Shown here: one piece after another, positions 24,975 to 33,024 of the stretch
Layout: the number at the start of each line of letters is the position of its first letter
How positions within the stretch are numbered: the stretch's first letter is position 1
From: an uncultured Treponema sp.
Lineage (GTDB): Bacteria; Spirochaetota; Spirochaetia; Treponematales; Treponemataceae
Direction: 5' to 3'
Length of the DNA stretch: 64,000 nucleotides
NCBI GenBank assembly: GCA_946186185.1
Contig: CAMHMJ010000007.1
Location: 38,266 to 102,265, forward strand
Notes under the pieces: model-generated
The model's database searches: none
What the model was told of the DNA's origin: nothing
Seen by the model: only the letters and a program-made list of their open reading frames with translations
Position numbers and translations under genes: made by a program

Positions 24975-27701
24975 ATGTTATCAGTTTTGTATACGATAAT
25001 TATCTATCCTTTGTACCAGATTGTTGAACTGGTTTACAGAGTCTTTAATTCGGTTTTTAACAATACCGGTATTTCCATCGTAGGTGTAAGCATTGTAATT
25101 ACTCTGCTTTGTCTTCCATTATATAATGTTGCTGAAAAATGGCAGGAGATTGAACGGGATACCCAGAAGAAAATGGCGTATCGTGTTCAGCGGATTAAGC
25201 TTGCTTTTAAAGGCGACGAAAGATACATGATGCTTTCGGCCTATAACCGCCTTATGGGTTATAACCCGCTGATGGCTCTCCGTTCTTCCTTTGGTATACT
25301 TATTCAGATTCCCTTCTTTATTGCGGCCTATAAATTCCTTTCAACAAATCCTGATTTACAGAATAAATCATTTCTGTTTATAAAAAATATGGGGGAGCCG
25401 GACAACCTTTTCCATATCGGAAAATTCGGAGTGAACGTTCTTCCGATTCTGATGACTGCAATCAACATTGCGGCAGGTGCCATCTATACCAGGGGCTTCA
25501 GGTTCAAGGATAAGCTTCAGGTGTACGGTATGGCACTGGTTTTCCTGGTGCTGCTTTACGGTTCTCCTGCGGGTCTGGTATTTTACTGGACCATGAACAA
25601 TGTTTTTTCCCTTGTAAAGCATATTTTTTACAAGCTTAAAAATCCCCTTAAGAAATTTTACATACTCTGTGCCGCTGTATTTACGGCCGGCGTTGTCTAC
25701 CTTCTTATAAAGCGCTTTGAAAGAGTAACAATCCTGATTCTTCTGGATCTGCTTCTGCTTTCTCTTTCTTTCCTGATTAAGCTTGTTAAAAGATTTTTCG
25801 GCGGAATGTTCCGATCTATTATTGAAGAAAAAAATCTGAGCGCTTCAGTTTTCTGGCAGACTTCCATTGCCCTTGCGTTTTTATGCGGAATCGTAATTCC
25901 GTCCCTGCTGGTGGTTTCTTCCACCCAGGAATACTGCTATCTTGAAGGCTACGCAAATCCACTTTACTTCCTGTACAACAGCTTTTTACAGGCGGTGGGC
26001 TTCTTTGTTTTCTGGCCGGTCTGCCTCTATTACCTTTTCAATAAAAAGGTGAAGGCAGTTATGGCCTTCGGCTTTTTTGCCTGCTTTGTTCTGGGTGTAA
26101 TAAATGCTTTCTGCTTCCAGGGAAATTACGGCGTAATTTTACCGGAGGTTGTCTTCAGCGAGCATAAAACCTTCTTCCCGTCAAAGCCGGAGTTTTTTGC
26201 AAACATGCTGACTCTTGCGGCGGTTTCTGCTCTGATAATCTTCCTGTTTTACAGGAAGCTTTACCGGGTAATTACACTCTGTTCGACAATCTGTTTAGCC
26301 TCCGTGGTGCTGATTTCCGTATTCAACCTTTCACGGGTTGGTTCATTTTTCAAAAAATACGAAAAGCCTTCAGAGCAGCTTACTGAAACCGACAAAATTG
26401 TAAATCTTTCAAAGACCGGAAAGAACGTTGTTGTAATCATGATGGACCGTTCCACCGGCTTTGTAATCGACCCGGTTTTTGAAAACCGTCCTGAACTTTA
26501 CGACCAGTTTGATGGCTTTGTAAAATACCCGAATACTGTTTCCTTCGGCTTCTGGACAATTCAGGGTGCTGTGTGCCTTTACGGCGGCTATGAATATACT
26601 CCATGGGAGATGAATCACCGCCGTGAGCTACCTATGGTGGACAAGCACAACGAGGGGCTTTCCCTTCAGGCAAATATTTTTGCAAACAACGGCTACAAGT
26701 GTACCGTTATGGATCCTCCGTACCCGAATTACGACAAGCCGCCGGTTTCGAAGGCTTTTGACCAGCTTCCGAATACCAGCTTTTATCAGTGTATCGGCCG
26801 CTATTCAAGTCTGTGGTACCAGGAGCACGATTTCCCGATTATTCCAATCCGAAGCAATCTGATTAAGCGAAACTTTATCTGGTTCAGTTTCTTTAAGATT
26901 TCCCCCATGATTCTTCGTCCGGTAATTCATTACAAGGAATTCTGGGGAGCAGAAAAGGGCGCCGGCGGACAGGATGTTTCCCATTTCATCGACAATTATT
27001 CGATTCTGGAATATCTTCCGCGGCTTACAAATTTCAATAATGAAGAAAACTGTTTTGTCATCATGGATAATGAGATTGCCCATGACTGGGTTTTCACCCA
27101 GCTTCCAGATTTTACTCCGTCACTTGAACTGAAGAACACGAAAGACAGCGGCTGGTTTAATAAGAAAATTTTCCATGTAAACTCAGCAGGCTATTTAATG
27201 CTTGGAAAATGGTTTGACTACTTAAAGGAAAACGGCGTCTGGGACAACACCAGAATCATCATTGTTGCTGACCATGGCGCAAATGAACGGGTTAAGGCTT
27301 CTTTTGATGAAAGCCCCCTTCCAAGAACCATTGAAAGCTACAACCCGGTTCTTATGGTAAAGGATTTTAATGCCAAAGGCAGGCTTCATGACGATTTTAC
27401 CTACATGACTCACTCTGATGTTCCGTCCATTGCCTTTGAGGGGCTGATTGAAAATCCGGTGAATCCGTATACAGGAAAGGAAATCAAAAAACTTACCGTT
27501 GAAGAAAAAAATGAGCGATCAGTTATTTCTTTAAGCGGTGCAAACTCGGTAAATAACACGGTAAATAACGGCTACAGAATCAAGGATTCGGACTGGTATA
27601 CCGTTCACGATAATATTTTTAAGGCTGAAAACTGGAAACACGAAATGCCTGAATACAAAACAGAAGCAGAACCGCTTCTCTCTGGAGATAAAAATGAATA
27701 A
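24975..27701 (+). CDS. YidC/Oxa1-like domain fused to LTA-synthase/sulfatase-type phosphotransferase, copy 3
   Basis: A 908-residue paralogue, divergent from copy 2. The YidC-like part has ERDTQKKMAYRVQRIKLAFK, FGILIQIPFFIAAYKFL, FIKNMGEPDNLFHIG and PAGLVFYWTMNNVFSLVKH, with Thr43 where YidC has its groove arginine. Membrane segments continue to about 470. The outer domain has VVVIMMDRS (Asp near 491), FGFWTIQGAVCLYGGYEYTP (Thr near 528), DNEIAH and VADHGANERV (Asp-His near 766). The C-terminus runs 8 nt into a TagF-like gene, so the two are translationally linked, mirroring the arrangement of copy 1. The function is presumably transfer of a phospho-substituent on the outer face of the inner membrane; substrate not known. 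Confidence 0.88.
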   Translation: MLSVLYTIIIYPLYQIVELVYRVFNSVFNNTGISIVGVSIVITLLCLPLYNVAEKWQEIERDTQKKMAYRVQRIKLAFKGDERYMMLSAYNRLMGYNPLMALRSSFGILIQIPFFIAAYKFLSTNPDLQNKSFLFIKNMGEPDNLFHIGKFGVNVLPILMTAINIAAGAIYTRGFRFKDKLQVYGMALVFLVLLYGSPAGLVFYWTMNNVFSLVKHIFYKLKNPLKKFYILCAAVFTAGVVYLLIKRFERVTILILLDLLLLSLSFLIKLVKRFFGGMFRSIIEEKNLSASVFWQTSIALAFLCGIVIPSLLVVSSTQEYCYLEGYANPLYFLYNSFLQAVGFFVFWPVCLYYLFNKKVKAVMAFGFFACFVLGVINAFCFQGNYGVILPEVVFSEHKTFFPSKPEFFANMLTLAAVSALIIFLFYRKLYRVITLCSTICLASVVLISVFNLSRVGSFFKKYEKPSEQLTETDKIVNLSKTGKNVVVIMMDRSTGFVIDPVFENRPELYDQFDGFVKYPNTVSFGFWTIQGAVCLYGGYEYTPWEMNHRRELPMVDKHNEGLSLQANIFANNGYKCTVMDPPYPNYDKPPVSKAFDQLPNTSFYQCIGRYSSLWYQEHDFPIIPIRSNLIKRNFIWFSFFKISPMILRPVIHYKEFWGAEKGAGGQDVSHFIDNYSILEYLPRLTNFNNEENCFVIMDNEIAHDWVFTQLPDFTPSLELKNTKDSGWFNKKIFHVNSAGYLMLGKWFDYLKENGVWDNTRIIIVADHGANERVKASFDESPLPRTIESYNPVLMVKDFNAKGRLHDDFTYMTHSDVPSIAFEGLIENPVNPYTGKEIKKLTVEEKNERSVISLSGANSVNNTVNNGYRIKDSDWYTVHDNIFKAENWKHEMPEYKTEAEPLLSGDKNE

Positions 27702-29019
27702 TATGTTTTTACTTTACATTGACCCGGGTACGGGAAGTATGCTTTTTTCTCTTTTTATAGGACTTGCAGCAGCATTAACCTTCGGACTCAGGGCTTTATT
27801 CATGAAAATAAAGTTTTTCCTTTCCGGCGGAAAGGCTTCAAAGACCGAAAGCGATAAAATTCCCTTTGTGATTTTTTCTGACCACAAGCGTTACTGGAAT
27901 GTTTTTAAGCCCATCTGCGACGAGTTTGAAAAGCGGGGAGTGGATCTGGTTTACCTTACTGCGAGCCCGGACGATCCTGCATTAACCGCCGGATATCAGC
28001 ATATTAAGGGGGAATATCTTGGTGAAAACAACAAGCCTTATGCACGGCTGAATATGCTCAATGCCGATATCGTGATTTCTACAACCCCGGGACTTGGGGT
28101 TCTTCAGTGGAAGAGAAGTAAGGGCGTAAAGCTTTATGTTCATGTTCCTCACACAGTTGATGATTTGTCAGGTTACCGCATGTTCGGTCTTGACTACTAC
28201 GATGTTGTTCTTACCACCGGCCAGAACCAGATTGACTTGATTCGTAAAATCGAAGAGCTTCGGCCTGCAATTGCAAAAAAAGAGCTTGTAACTGTAGGTT
28301 CTCCAAATCTTGACGCAATGAAGGCCCGGCTTTCAGAAGAGTCGTCAAAAGCATCTTCAAAACTGCCGGACAGGGAACCTTCAAATGTGTCTGCACTGGG
28401 AACTGGTGAACATGCTGACGCATCAAATGCTGCTGATGGTTCAGGCGAAAAAAATAGCGGCAAGAAAACTGTTCTTGTGGCACCAAGCTGGGGCGTAAGC
28501 GGAATTTTAAGCCGTTACGGAGAAAAGCTTCTGGATTCCCTTTCTAAAACTGACTTTAATGTAATTGTTCGTCCTCATCCTCAGACAGTTGTAAGCGAGC
28601 AGAATATTTTAAAGCCTCTTGAAGAAAAGTATCAGAATATCGAATGGAATTACGATAACGATAACTTTTCAGTTCTTGATAAGGCAGACCTTCTTATCAC
28701 AGATTTTTCCGGCATTATCTTTGATTATTCACTTGTTTTTGATAAGCCTCTGATTTATGCAGATACAAACTTTGACACTCTCCCATACGATGCAGACTGG
28801 CTTTCTGAACCGATGTGGTCTTTCCGGGTGCTTCCAAGACTTGGTCTTCAGCTAAAAGAAGAGGATTTTGATAAAATCGGAAGCATAATAAATCAGGCAA
28901 TTGAAAGCAAAAATCTTCAGGAAGGTAGAAATGCCGTTCGCGCAGAATGCTGGGAACACCAGGGCGAATGCGCAAAGCGGATTACAGACTACCTTCTTGA
29001 AAAACAGAAGAATCTGTAA
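27694..29019 (+). CDS. CDP-glycerol glycerophosphotransferase family protein (TagB/TagF-like)
   Basis: A 441-residue second TagB/TagF-like enzyme. It has the same N-terminal anchor as the 12.7-kb copy (LLYIDPGTGSMLFSLFIGLA, FLSGGKASK). Catalytic motifs are VAPSWGVSGILSRYGEKLL, VIVRPHPQTVVSEQN and LITDFSGIIFDYSLVFDKP. A 45-residue Ser/Ala/Asn-rich insert (about 212-258), absent from the other copy, interrupts the region before the first motif. GGAG sits 6 nt before the ATG, and the gene overlaps the fusion by 8 nt. Its stop codon is only 1 nt from the convergent DltD-like gene, leaving no room for a terminator. It presumably polymerises or adds glycerol phosphate, or another CDP-alditol, on the cytosolic side. 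Confidence 0.88.
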   Translation: MNNMFLLYIDPGTGSMLFSLFIGLAAALTFGLRALFMKIKFFLSGGKASKTESDKIPFVIFSDHKRYWNVFKPICDEFEKRGVDLVYLTASPDDPALTAGYQHIKGEYLGENNKPYARLNMLNADIVISTTPGLGVLQWKRSKGVKLYVHVPHTVDDLSGYRMFGLDYYDVVLTTGQNQIDLIRKIEELRPAIAKKELVTVGSPNLDAMKARLSEESSKASSKLPDREPSNVSALGTGEHADASNAADGSGEKNSGKKTVLVAPSWGVSGILSRYGEKLLDSLSKTDFNVIVRPHPQTVVSEQNILKPLEEKYQNIEWNYDNDNFSVLDKADLLITDFSGIIFDYSLVFDKPLIYADTNFDTLPYDADWLSEPMWSFRVLPRLGLQLKEEDFDKIGSIINQAIESKNLQEGRNAVRAECWEHQGECAKRITDYLLEKQKNL

Positions 29020-29020
29020 A

Positions 29021-30016
29021 TTAGTTGCTTATGTTTCGTCTGTCTTTTATCCAGTTACAAACGTACTGGGTGTAGGTCTGGTTGAAAGGTGTGGTCATGT
29101 GGCCGAAACAGTCGGAAAAATTGGTGTTTCGGGTAATGTCCGGGAAATATTTTTCATCTGTTGTATCGATGTAAGGAATATTCTGTTCCTTGAAAAACTC
29201 CCGGCTCACATTTACCGCTTCCTTTAATTCCGGGTGCACTTCATAAATACATTCCGGAATCGGGCAGGAAATTACGTAGAAGTCTATTCCGTGTTTCTGG
29301 CAGTAATTCTGGATTTTAAGGAAATATGCCTTGTCATTTTCCTGAATTTCTGTTCCATAGGTTCGGTTTACGGCCTCATAATAGTTCCATCTTTCGTTTG
29401 TCTTAAGGGTTTCTTCGTCAATGGGAGTCGGAGAAGCCATGGTCTTGTCATCAACAACCTTTTTTCTTGAGGCAATAACCTTTGGAATTTCTTTTATATT
29501 CTCCGGGAAGGAAGACCAGTCAAAGAAGGTTGAAGTGTAGCGCTGCTCCATTACATTTTTAAATACGATTTTCTGAAGCTCCGGATTCCCTTTCATGTCG
29601 TGAATGAATTCACGGTACAGTTCTTCTGAGTGCGGATAGATATAAGCAGGCAGCTGGAAATTCTGCATTATGTCCCAGCCTGCAACAACAGTCTTTACTT
29701 TATGGGTGTGGGCTGCATCCACAAGAAGATAATAAAGGCTTTCCGGGTAAGAGCCCTGTGGAGCTAGAAGTCCGCAGTATTCTCCGAAATTCTCTTCAAC
29801 CACTTCAGGAACAAAGCCATCATTTTCAAGAGAGTTTCCCAGAACTAAAAAGTCGATGTTTCTGGTAATTCTGTGGTAACGCACAAAACGCTGGTTCAGG
29901 GAAGAAAAGGGGTAGAGTAAAAAAGTCATCAGCCGTGAACAGAGAACTAAAACAACGCAAAATGCGGCGGCTTTGATGATTCCGGAAATTTTTGTACCGT
30001 GGTTAGAACTGTGCAT
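29021..30016 (-). CDS. DltD/AlgX-like membrane-anchored SGNH-type protein
   Basis: A 331-residue protein with one N-terminal membrane segment (about 12-34) and a periplasmic domain. NIDFLVLGNSLENDGFVPEV contains a GNS motif placed like the serine block of SGNH hydrolase-fold proteins. The C-terminal part has YVISCPIPE and DCFGHMTTPFNQTYTQ, with Asp and His where the fold puts them. It is the last gene of the dlt-like operon and overlaps the MBOAT gene by 14 nt. DltD proteins move the acyl group relayed by DltB onto the teichoic acid, and that is the best analogy. Overall similarity to classical DltD is not obvious by eye, so an AlgJ/AlgX-like acetyl-transfer partner is the main alternative. 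Confidence 0.7.
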   Translation of the reverse strand: MHSSNHGTKISGIIKAAAFCVVLVLCSRLMTFLLYPFSSLNQRFVRYHRITRNIDFLVLGNSLENDGFVPEVVEENFGEYCGLLAPQGSYPESLYYLLVDAAHTHKVKTVVAGWDIMQNFQLPAYIYPHSEELYREFIHDMKGNPELQKIVFKNVMEQRYTSTFFDWSSFPENIKEIPKVIASRKKVVDDKTMASPTPIDEETLKTNERWNYYEAVNRTYGTEIQENDKAYFLKIQNYCQKHGIDFYVISCPIPECIYEVHPELKEAVNVSREFFKEQNIPYIDTTDEKYFPDITRNTNFSDCFGHMTTPFNQTYTQYVCNWIKDRRNISN

Positions 30017-31559
30017 AGATGAACCCCACCATATTTGCAGCCTGGAAGAAAGGCACGCTTAAAATCAGTGCAAGATAAATTGCCCAGCGAAGCGGAAGCT
30101 TGAGCTTAGAAATGGAAAGACGCACGTCAATTCCTTTTTCCTTAAGAATGCTGACAATGAACCAGATTACAGAGAAGAGTGCAACGGTATAAATTGTCAG
30201 CTGGCTGAAGGTATTAAACTGCCAGTTTTGAATCAGGCTTCCGTTTGTAAATGTAAAAAGGCTTTTGAGCATTGAAAAACTCATTTTGAGGTCAGTTACG
30301 TCGTCAAATGCCCAGCCAATATTTACGAGCAGGAAAGTTCTTACGATTCTGAAGACTTTCCAGGCTGCACTATGAACATTGATTCGGAAAAGTTTTACCA
30401 GTTTTTCAAAAAGCGGCTTAAAAATGATGCCTAGAACAATTAAAAGTCCGTTGTACAAACCGTAGATTACAAAATGCCATTCAGCTCCGTGCCAGACGCC
30501 CACGATAAAGAACACCAGAAGGTTTCCGATGCAGGCCGGAACCAGCTTCCCAAGATTTTTGTTTACTTTTGAAAGTTTTTTTCCCATATTTGTGGAGAAA
30601 GGGGAAAGACTGTAGGGATAGAAAACGTAGTCCTTCATCCAGGTTCCAAGGGTGATATGCCATCGCCGCCAGAATTCACCAATGGACTGGCTGAAAAACG
30701 GCTGCCGAAAGTTTTCTGAAAGTTTAATTCCGTAGAGTTCTGAAACTCCAAGAACAACATCCATACCGCCGGAAAAATCTGCGTACAGTTCAATTGAATA
30801 AAACAGAAGGCCGGTAAACATAATGTACCAGGGCAGGTTCTGATGATTTTCAAAAATATAGGTTACAACCTCTGTAGCCCGGTCTGCTATTACAAGCTTT
30901 TTAAGGAAACCCCAGAGAATTCTCTGCATGGCAAACTGAGTATTTTCCAGTGAAAAACGGTGTTCCGTTTCAAAAAACTGGCCTTTCAATTCGTTGTACC
31001 GGCTGATAGGGCCCTGAAGAATTGAAGGAAAATAGCTTACATAAAGTGCGTAGTGAAAAAGATTTTTTTCTGCTTCATATTTTCCGTTGTAGACATCCAG
31101 AAGATAGCTTACAACCTGGAAAGTATAGAAGGAAATACCCAGAGGCAGAATCAGATTGAACATCCGGATTTGGGTTTTAAAAATTGAATTGATGTTGAAA
31201 ACAACAAAATTGGTATATTTTAAAACCGCAAGGATTGCAAAGCTTAAGATTACTCCAAGGGTAACATATCGTTTTTTTATTTTGTTGTATTTTGTCCGGA
31301 TCTGCTTTCGTTCTTCCTTGTCTTCCGTAAGGGCGCGTTTTTCTTCACACTCTGAAATTATTGCCTGAAGTTTTCGTGCAACCAGAAAACTAATGAGGGT
31401 AGAAAGAACAATAAAAATTAAGGCTTTAAAATTGTTCAGTGCATAAAAAACATAACTTGCAGAAAGAAGCACAATCCACTTTGCTTTCTGTGGAAGTGCA
31501 TAATATAGTACGCCTGTTAAGAGAAAAAAGAGAACGAAGCCTGTTGATACAAATGACAT
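30003..31559 (-). CDS. MBOAT-family membrane O-acyltransferase (DltB/AlgI-like)
   Basis: A 518-residue polytopic membrane-bound O-acyltransferase. It shows the family signatures FYTFQVVSYLLDVYNGKY, YADFSGGMDVVLGVSELYG, FWRRWHITLGTWMKDYVFYP and VGVWHGAEWHFVIYGLYNG, with the catalytic His in the last. In DltB the enzyme relays D-alanine from the DltC carrier across the membrane; in AlgI it relays acetyl. Here the carrier gene ends 2 nt upstream and a ligase is in the operon, so a DltB-like role is favoured. Length and the FWRRWH motif are equally AlgI-like. Confidence 0.92.
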   Translation of the reverse strand: MSFVSTGFVLFFLLTGVLYYALPQKAKWIVLLSASYVFYALNNFKALIFIVLSTLISFLVARKLQAIISECEEKRALTEDKEERKQIRTKYNKIKKRYVTLGVILSFAILAVLKYTNFVVFNINSIFKTQIRMFNLILPLGISFYTFQVVSYLLDVYNGKYEAEKNLFHYALYVSYFPSILQGPISRYNELKGQFFETEHRFSLENTQFAMQRILWGFLKKLVIADRATEVVTYIFENHQNLPWYIMFTGLLFYSIELYADFSGGMDVVLGVSELYGIKLSENFRQPFFSQSIGEFWRRWHITLGTWMKDYVFYPYSLSPFSTNMGKKLSKVNKNLGKLVPACIGNLLVFFIVGVWHGAEWHFVIYGLYNGLLIVLGIIFKPLFEKLVKLFRINVHSAAWKVFRIVRTFLLVNIGWAFDDVTDLKMSFSMLKSLFTFTNGSLIQNWQFNTFSQLTIYTVALFSVIWFIVSILKEKGIDVRLSISKLKLPLRWAIYLALILSVPFFQAANMVGFIYAQF

Positions 31560-31561
31560 GA

Positions 31562-31783
31562 CTACTGAAGCTTTTCAATCATTTTCCACATTGCATCTGC
31601 GGAATTGAAATTCTCCGGAATGATATCTGCCGGCGTAATGTCGATATCAAAGGTATCTTTAAGGGTTGTAATGAGCTGAACGATGTCGAATGAGTCTAAA
31701 ATTGCATTATCGATAAGGCCGGTTTCTGATTTGAAATCTACATCCGGCTTGAGTTCTTCCAAAATGCTGTATAATTCGTCCAT
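31562..31783 (-). CDS. acyl/aminoacyl carrier protein (DltC-like)
   Basis: A 73-residue acidic carrier protein. The start is the ATG at 31783, preceded by GGAG with 6 nt spacing; a TTG four codons upstream overlaps that ribosome site and is unlikely. The phosphopantetheine-attachment motif is AILDSFDIVQL, Ser31. Helix pattern and size match acyl carrier proteins, and DSF-xxVQL resembles DltC. It lies between a PLP decarboxylase and the MBOAT gene in the dlt-like operon. The AMP-binding ligase at 33.0-34.6 kb should load it. Confidence 0.9.
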   Translation of the reverse strand: MDELYSILEELKPDVDFKSETGLIDNAILDSFDIVQLITTLKDTFDIDITPADIIPENFNSADAMWKMIEKLQ

Positions 31784-31809
31784 TTTTATCTCCAAATTCT
31801 GTTTATAAA

Positions 31810-33024
31810 TTATGAATTTATTTTATAGGTTTCTTCACATTTTCGCAATACGGTAACGGCACTGCTTTCTGATGCTAGAACCGCCGGAAGGGGATGGCTT
31901 AAAAAGAGGTAAATTCCTTCCGTAATTGAGTAGGCGCCGATGTCGTTGAATACCAGTAAGTCTCCGGGCTGGGGATTTGAAAGGGGTAATTTTCTAAGAA
32001 CAATGTCGGCAGTGGTACAGAGGGATCCTGCAATGGTGAAATTCTTTTCGGTTTCAAGACCTGAGGTTTTCTGCTGTATATGGTCAACTACAGGATTTTT
32101 CATTCCCATCATCTGGCCGTAATAGTTTATGTGGTTGATTCCGCCGTCAATTAAACAATAATTGTTCTTTTCGTCCCCCTTAACATCCATTATTTTTGTA
32201 ACATATTTTCCGCACGGTGAAGCAACATAGCGGCCAAGCTCGATTACATAATTGAAGGAAGAATTTTCGATGAGTTTTGAAAAGTCTTCCAGGACGCAGT
32301 AATCGTCTTTTGCCATGGCTGAAGGCTGGGGAAAATACTCGTAGGGAAGGCCTGCACCGTATTCAATTTCCAGGCCCTCAAGAGAAAACTTAGAAACAAG
32401 CTTTGTGCAGTATTCTTCAATAAATGGAATTTCTTCCTGTATGGTTTTAAACTTTTTCTGAGTGCCAGTAAAATAGTGAATTCCCCGGATTTTTATGGAA
32501 GGAACCTGGAGAATTTTTGTAATGCATTCTTCAAGGTCCTTTTCACTCATTCCGAACTGATTTCCCCCGGTAAGACGGAGAATTACATTCTGCTGGTGAA
32601 GTTCTTTTCCTTCTCCTTCAAGAGTTTTTACGGTTTTTAAAAGGTATTCACAGTGCAAAGGGGATTCCAGGGTAATTGTGTGAACCTTAAGGAGATAAGC
32701 GCGTTTTACATCTTCAAGGGATTTTACAACTCCGGAAAATACGATTTTTTCAGGGGAAAGACCGTATTTTTCACAGATTGAAAGCTCTCCAGGGGAGCAG
32801 ACTTCAAAGAGAATATCTTCATCTTTCAGAAAATCCGTTAAAAAAGCATTGGACTTTATTGCGTAGCACAGCTTTGCATTCTCCGGAAGGCGTCGTTTTA
32901 TTTCTGAAACACGGTTTATAACTTCATCCTTATCAAGAAGATAGAACGGGGTTCCGTATTTTTCAGCGCACAGGGCTGCGGTTGAAAGGTAATCAGTCTT
33001 TGCAGAGGTTTTGATTTCTGGCAT
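31810..33024 (-). CDS. PLP-dependent decarboxylase, fold type III (DAP/ornithine decarboxylase-like)
   Basis: A 404-residue alanine-racemase-fold PLP enzyme related to diaminopimelate decarboxylase. The start at 33024 has GGAG 7 nt upstream; a more upstream ATG would overlap the ligase gene by about 100 nt. The PLP lysine is Lys57 in KLCYAIKSN, followed by FEVCSPGELSICEKYG, EIELGAGLPYE-like IEYGAGLPYEYFP, and C-terminal GSLCTTADIV with the subunit-bridging Cys, then GDLLVFNDIGAYS. It sits between ligase and carrier genes of the dlt-like operon, overlapping the ligase by 32 nt. A ligase/carrier/PLP-decarboxylase trio is also known in exosortase-A loci. A role in making or modifying the loaded amino acid is inferred. 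Confidence 0.85.
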   Translation of the reverse strand: MPEIKTSAKTDYLSTAALCAEKYGTPFYLLDKDEVINRVSEIKRRLPENAKLCYAIKSNAFLTDFLKDEDILFEVCSPGELSICEKYGLSPEKIVFSGVVKSLEDVKRAYLLKVHTITLESPLHCEYLLKTVKTLEGEGKELHQQNVILRLTGGNQFGMSEKDLEECITKILQVPSIKIRGIHYFTGTQKKFKTIQEEIPFIEEYCTKLVSKFSLEGLEIEYGAGLPYEYFPQPSAMAKDDYCVLEDFSKLIENSSFNYVIELGRYVASPCGKYVTKIMDVKGDEKNNYCLIDGGINHINYYGQMMGMKNPVVDHIQQKTSGLETEKNFTIAGSLCTTADIVLRKLPLSNPQPGDLLVFNDIGAYSITEGIYLFLSHPLPAVLASESSAVTVLRKCEETYKINS

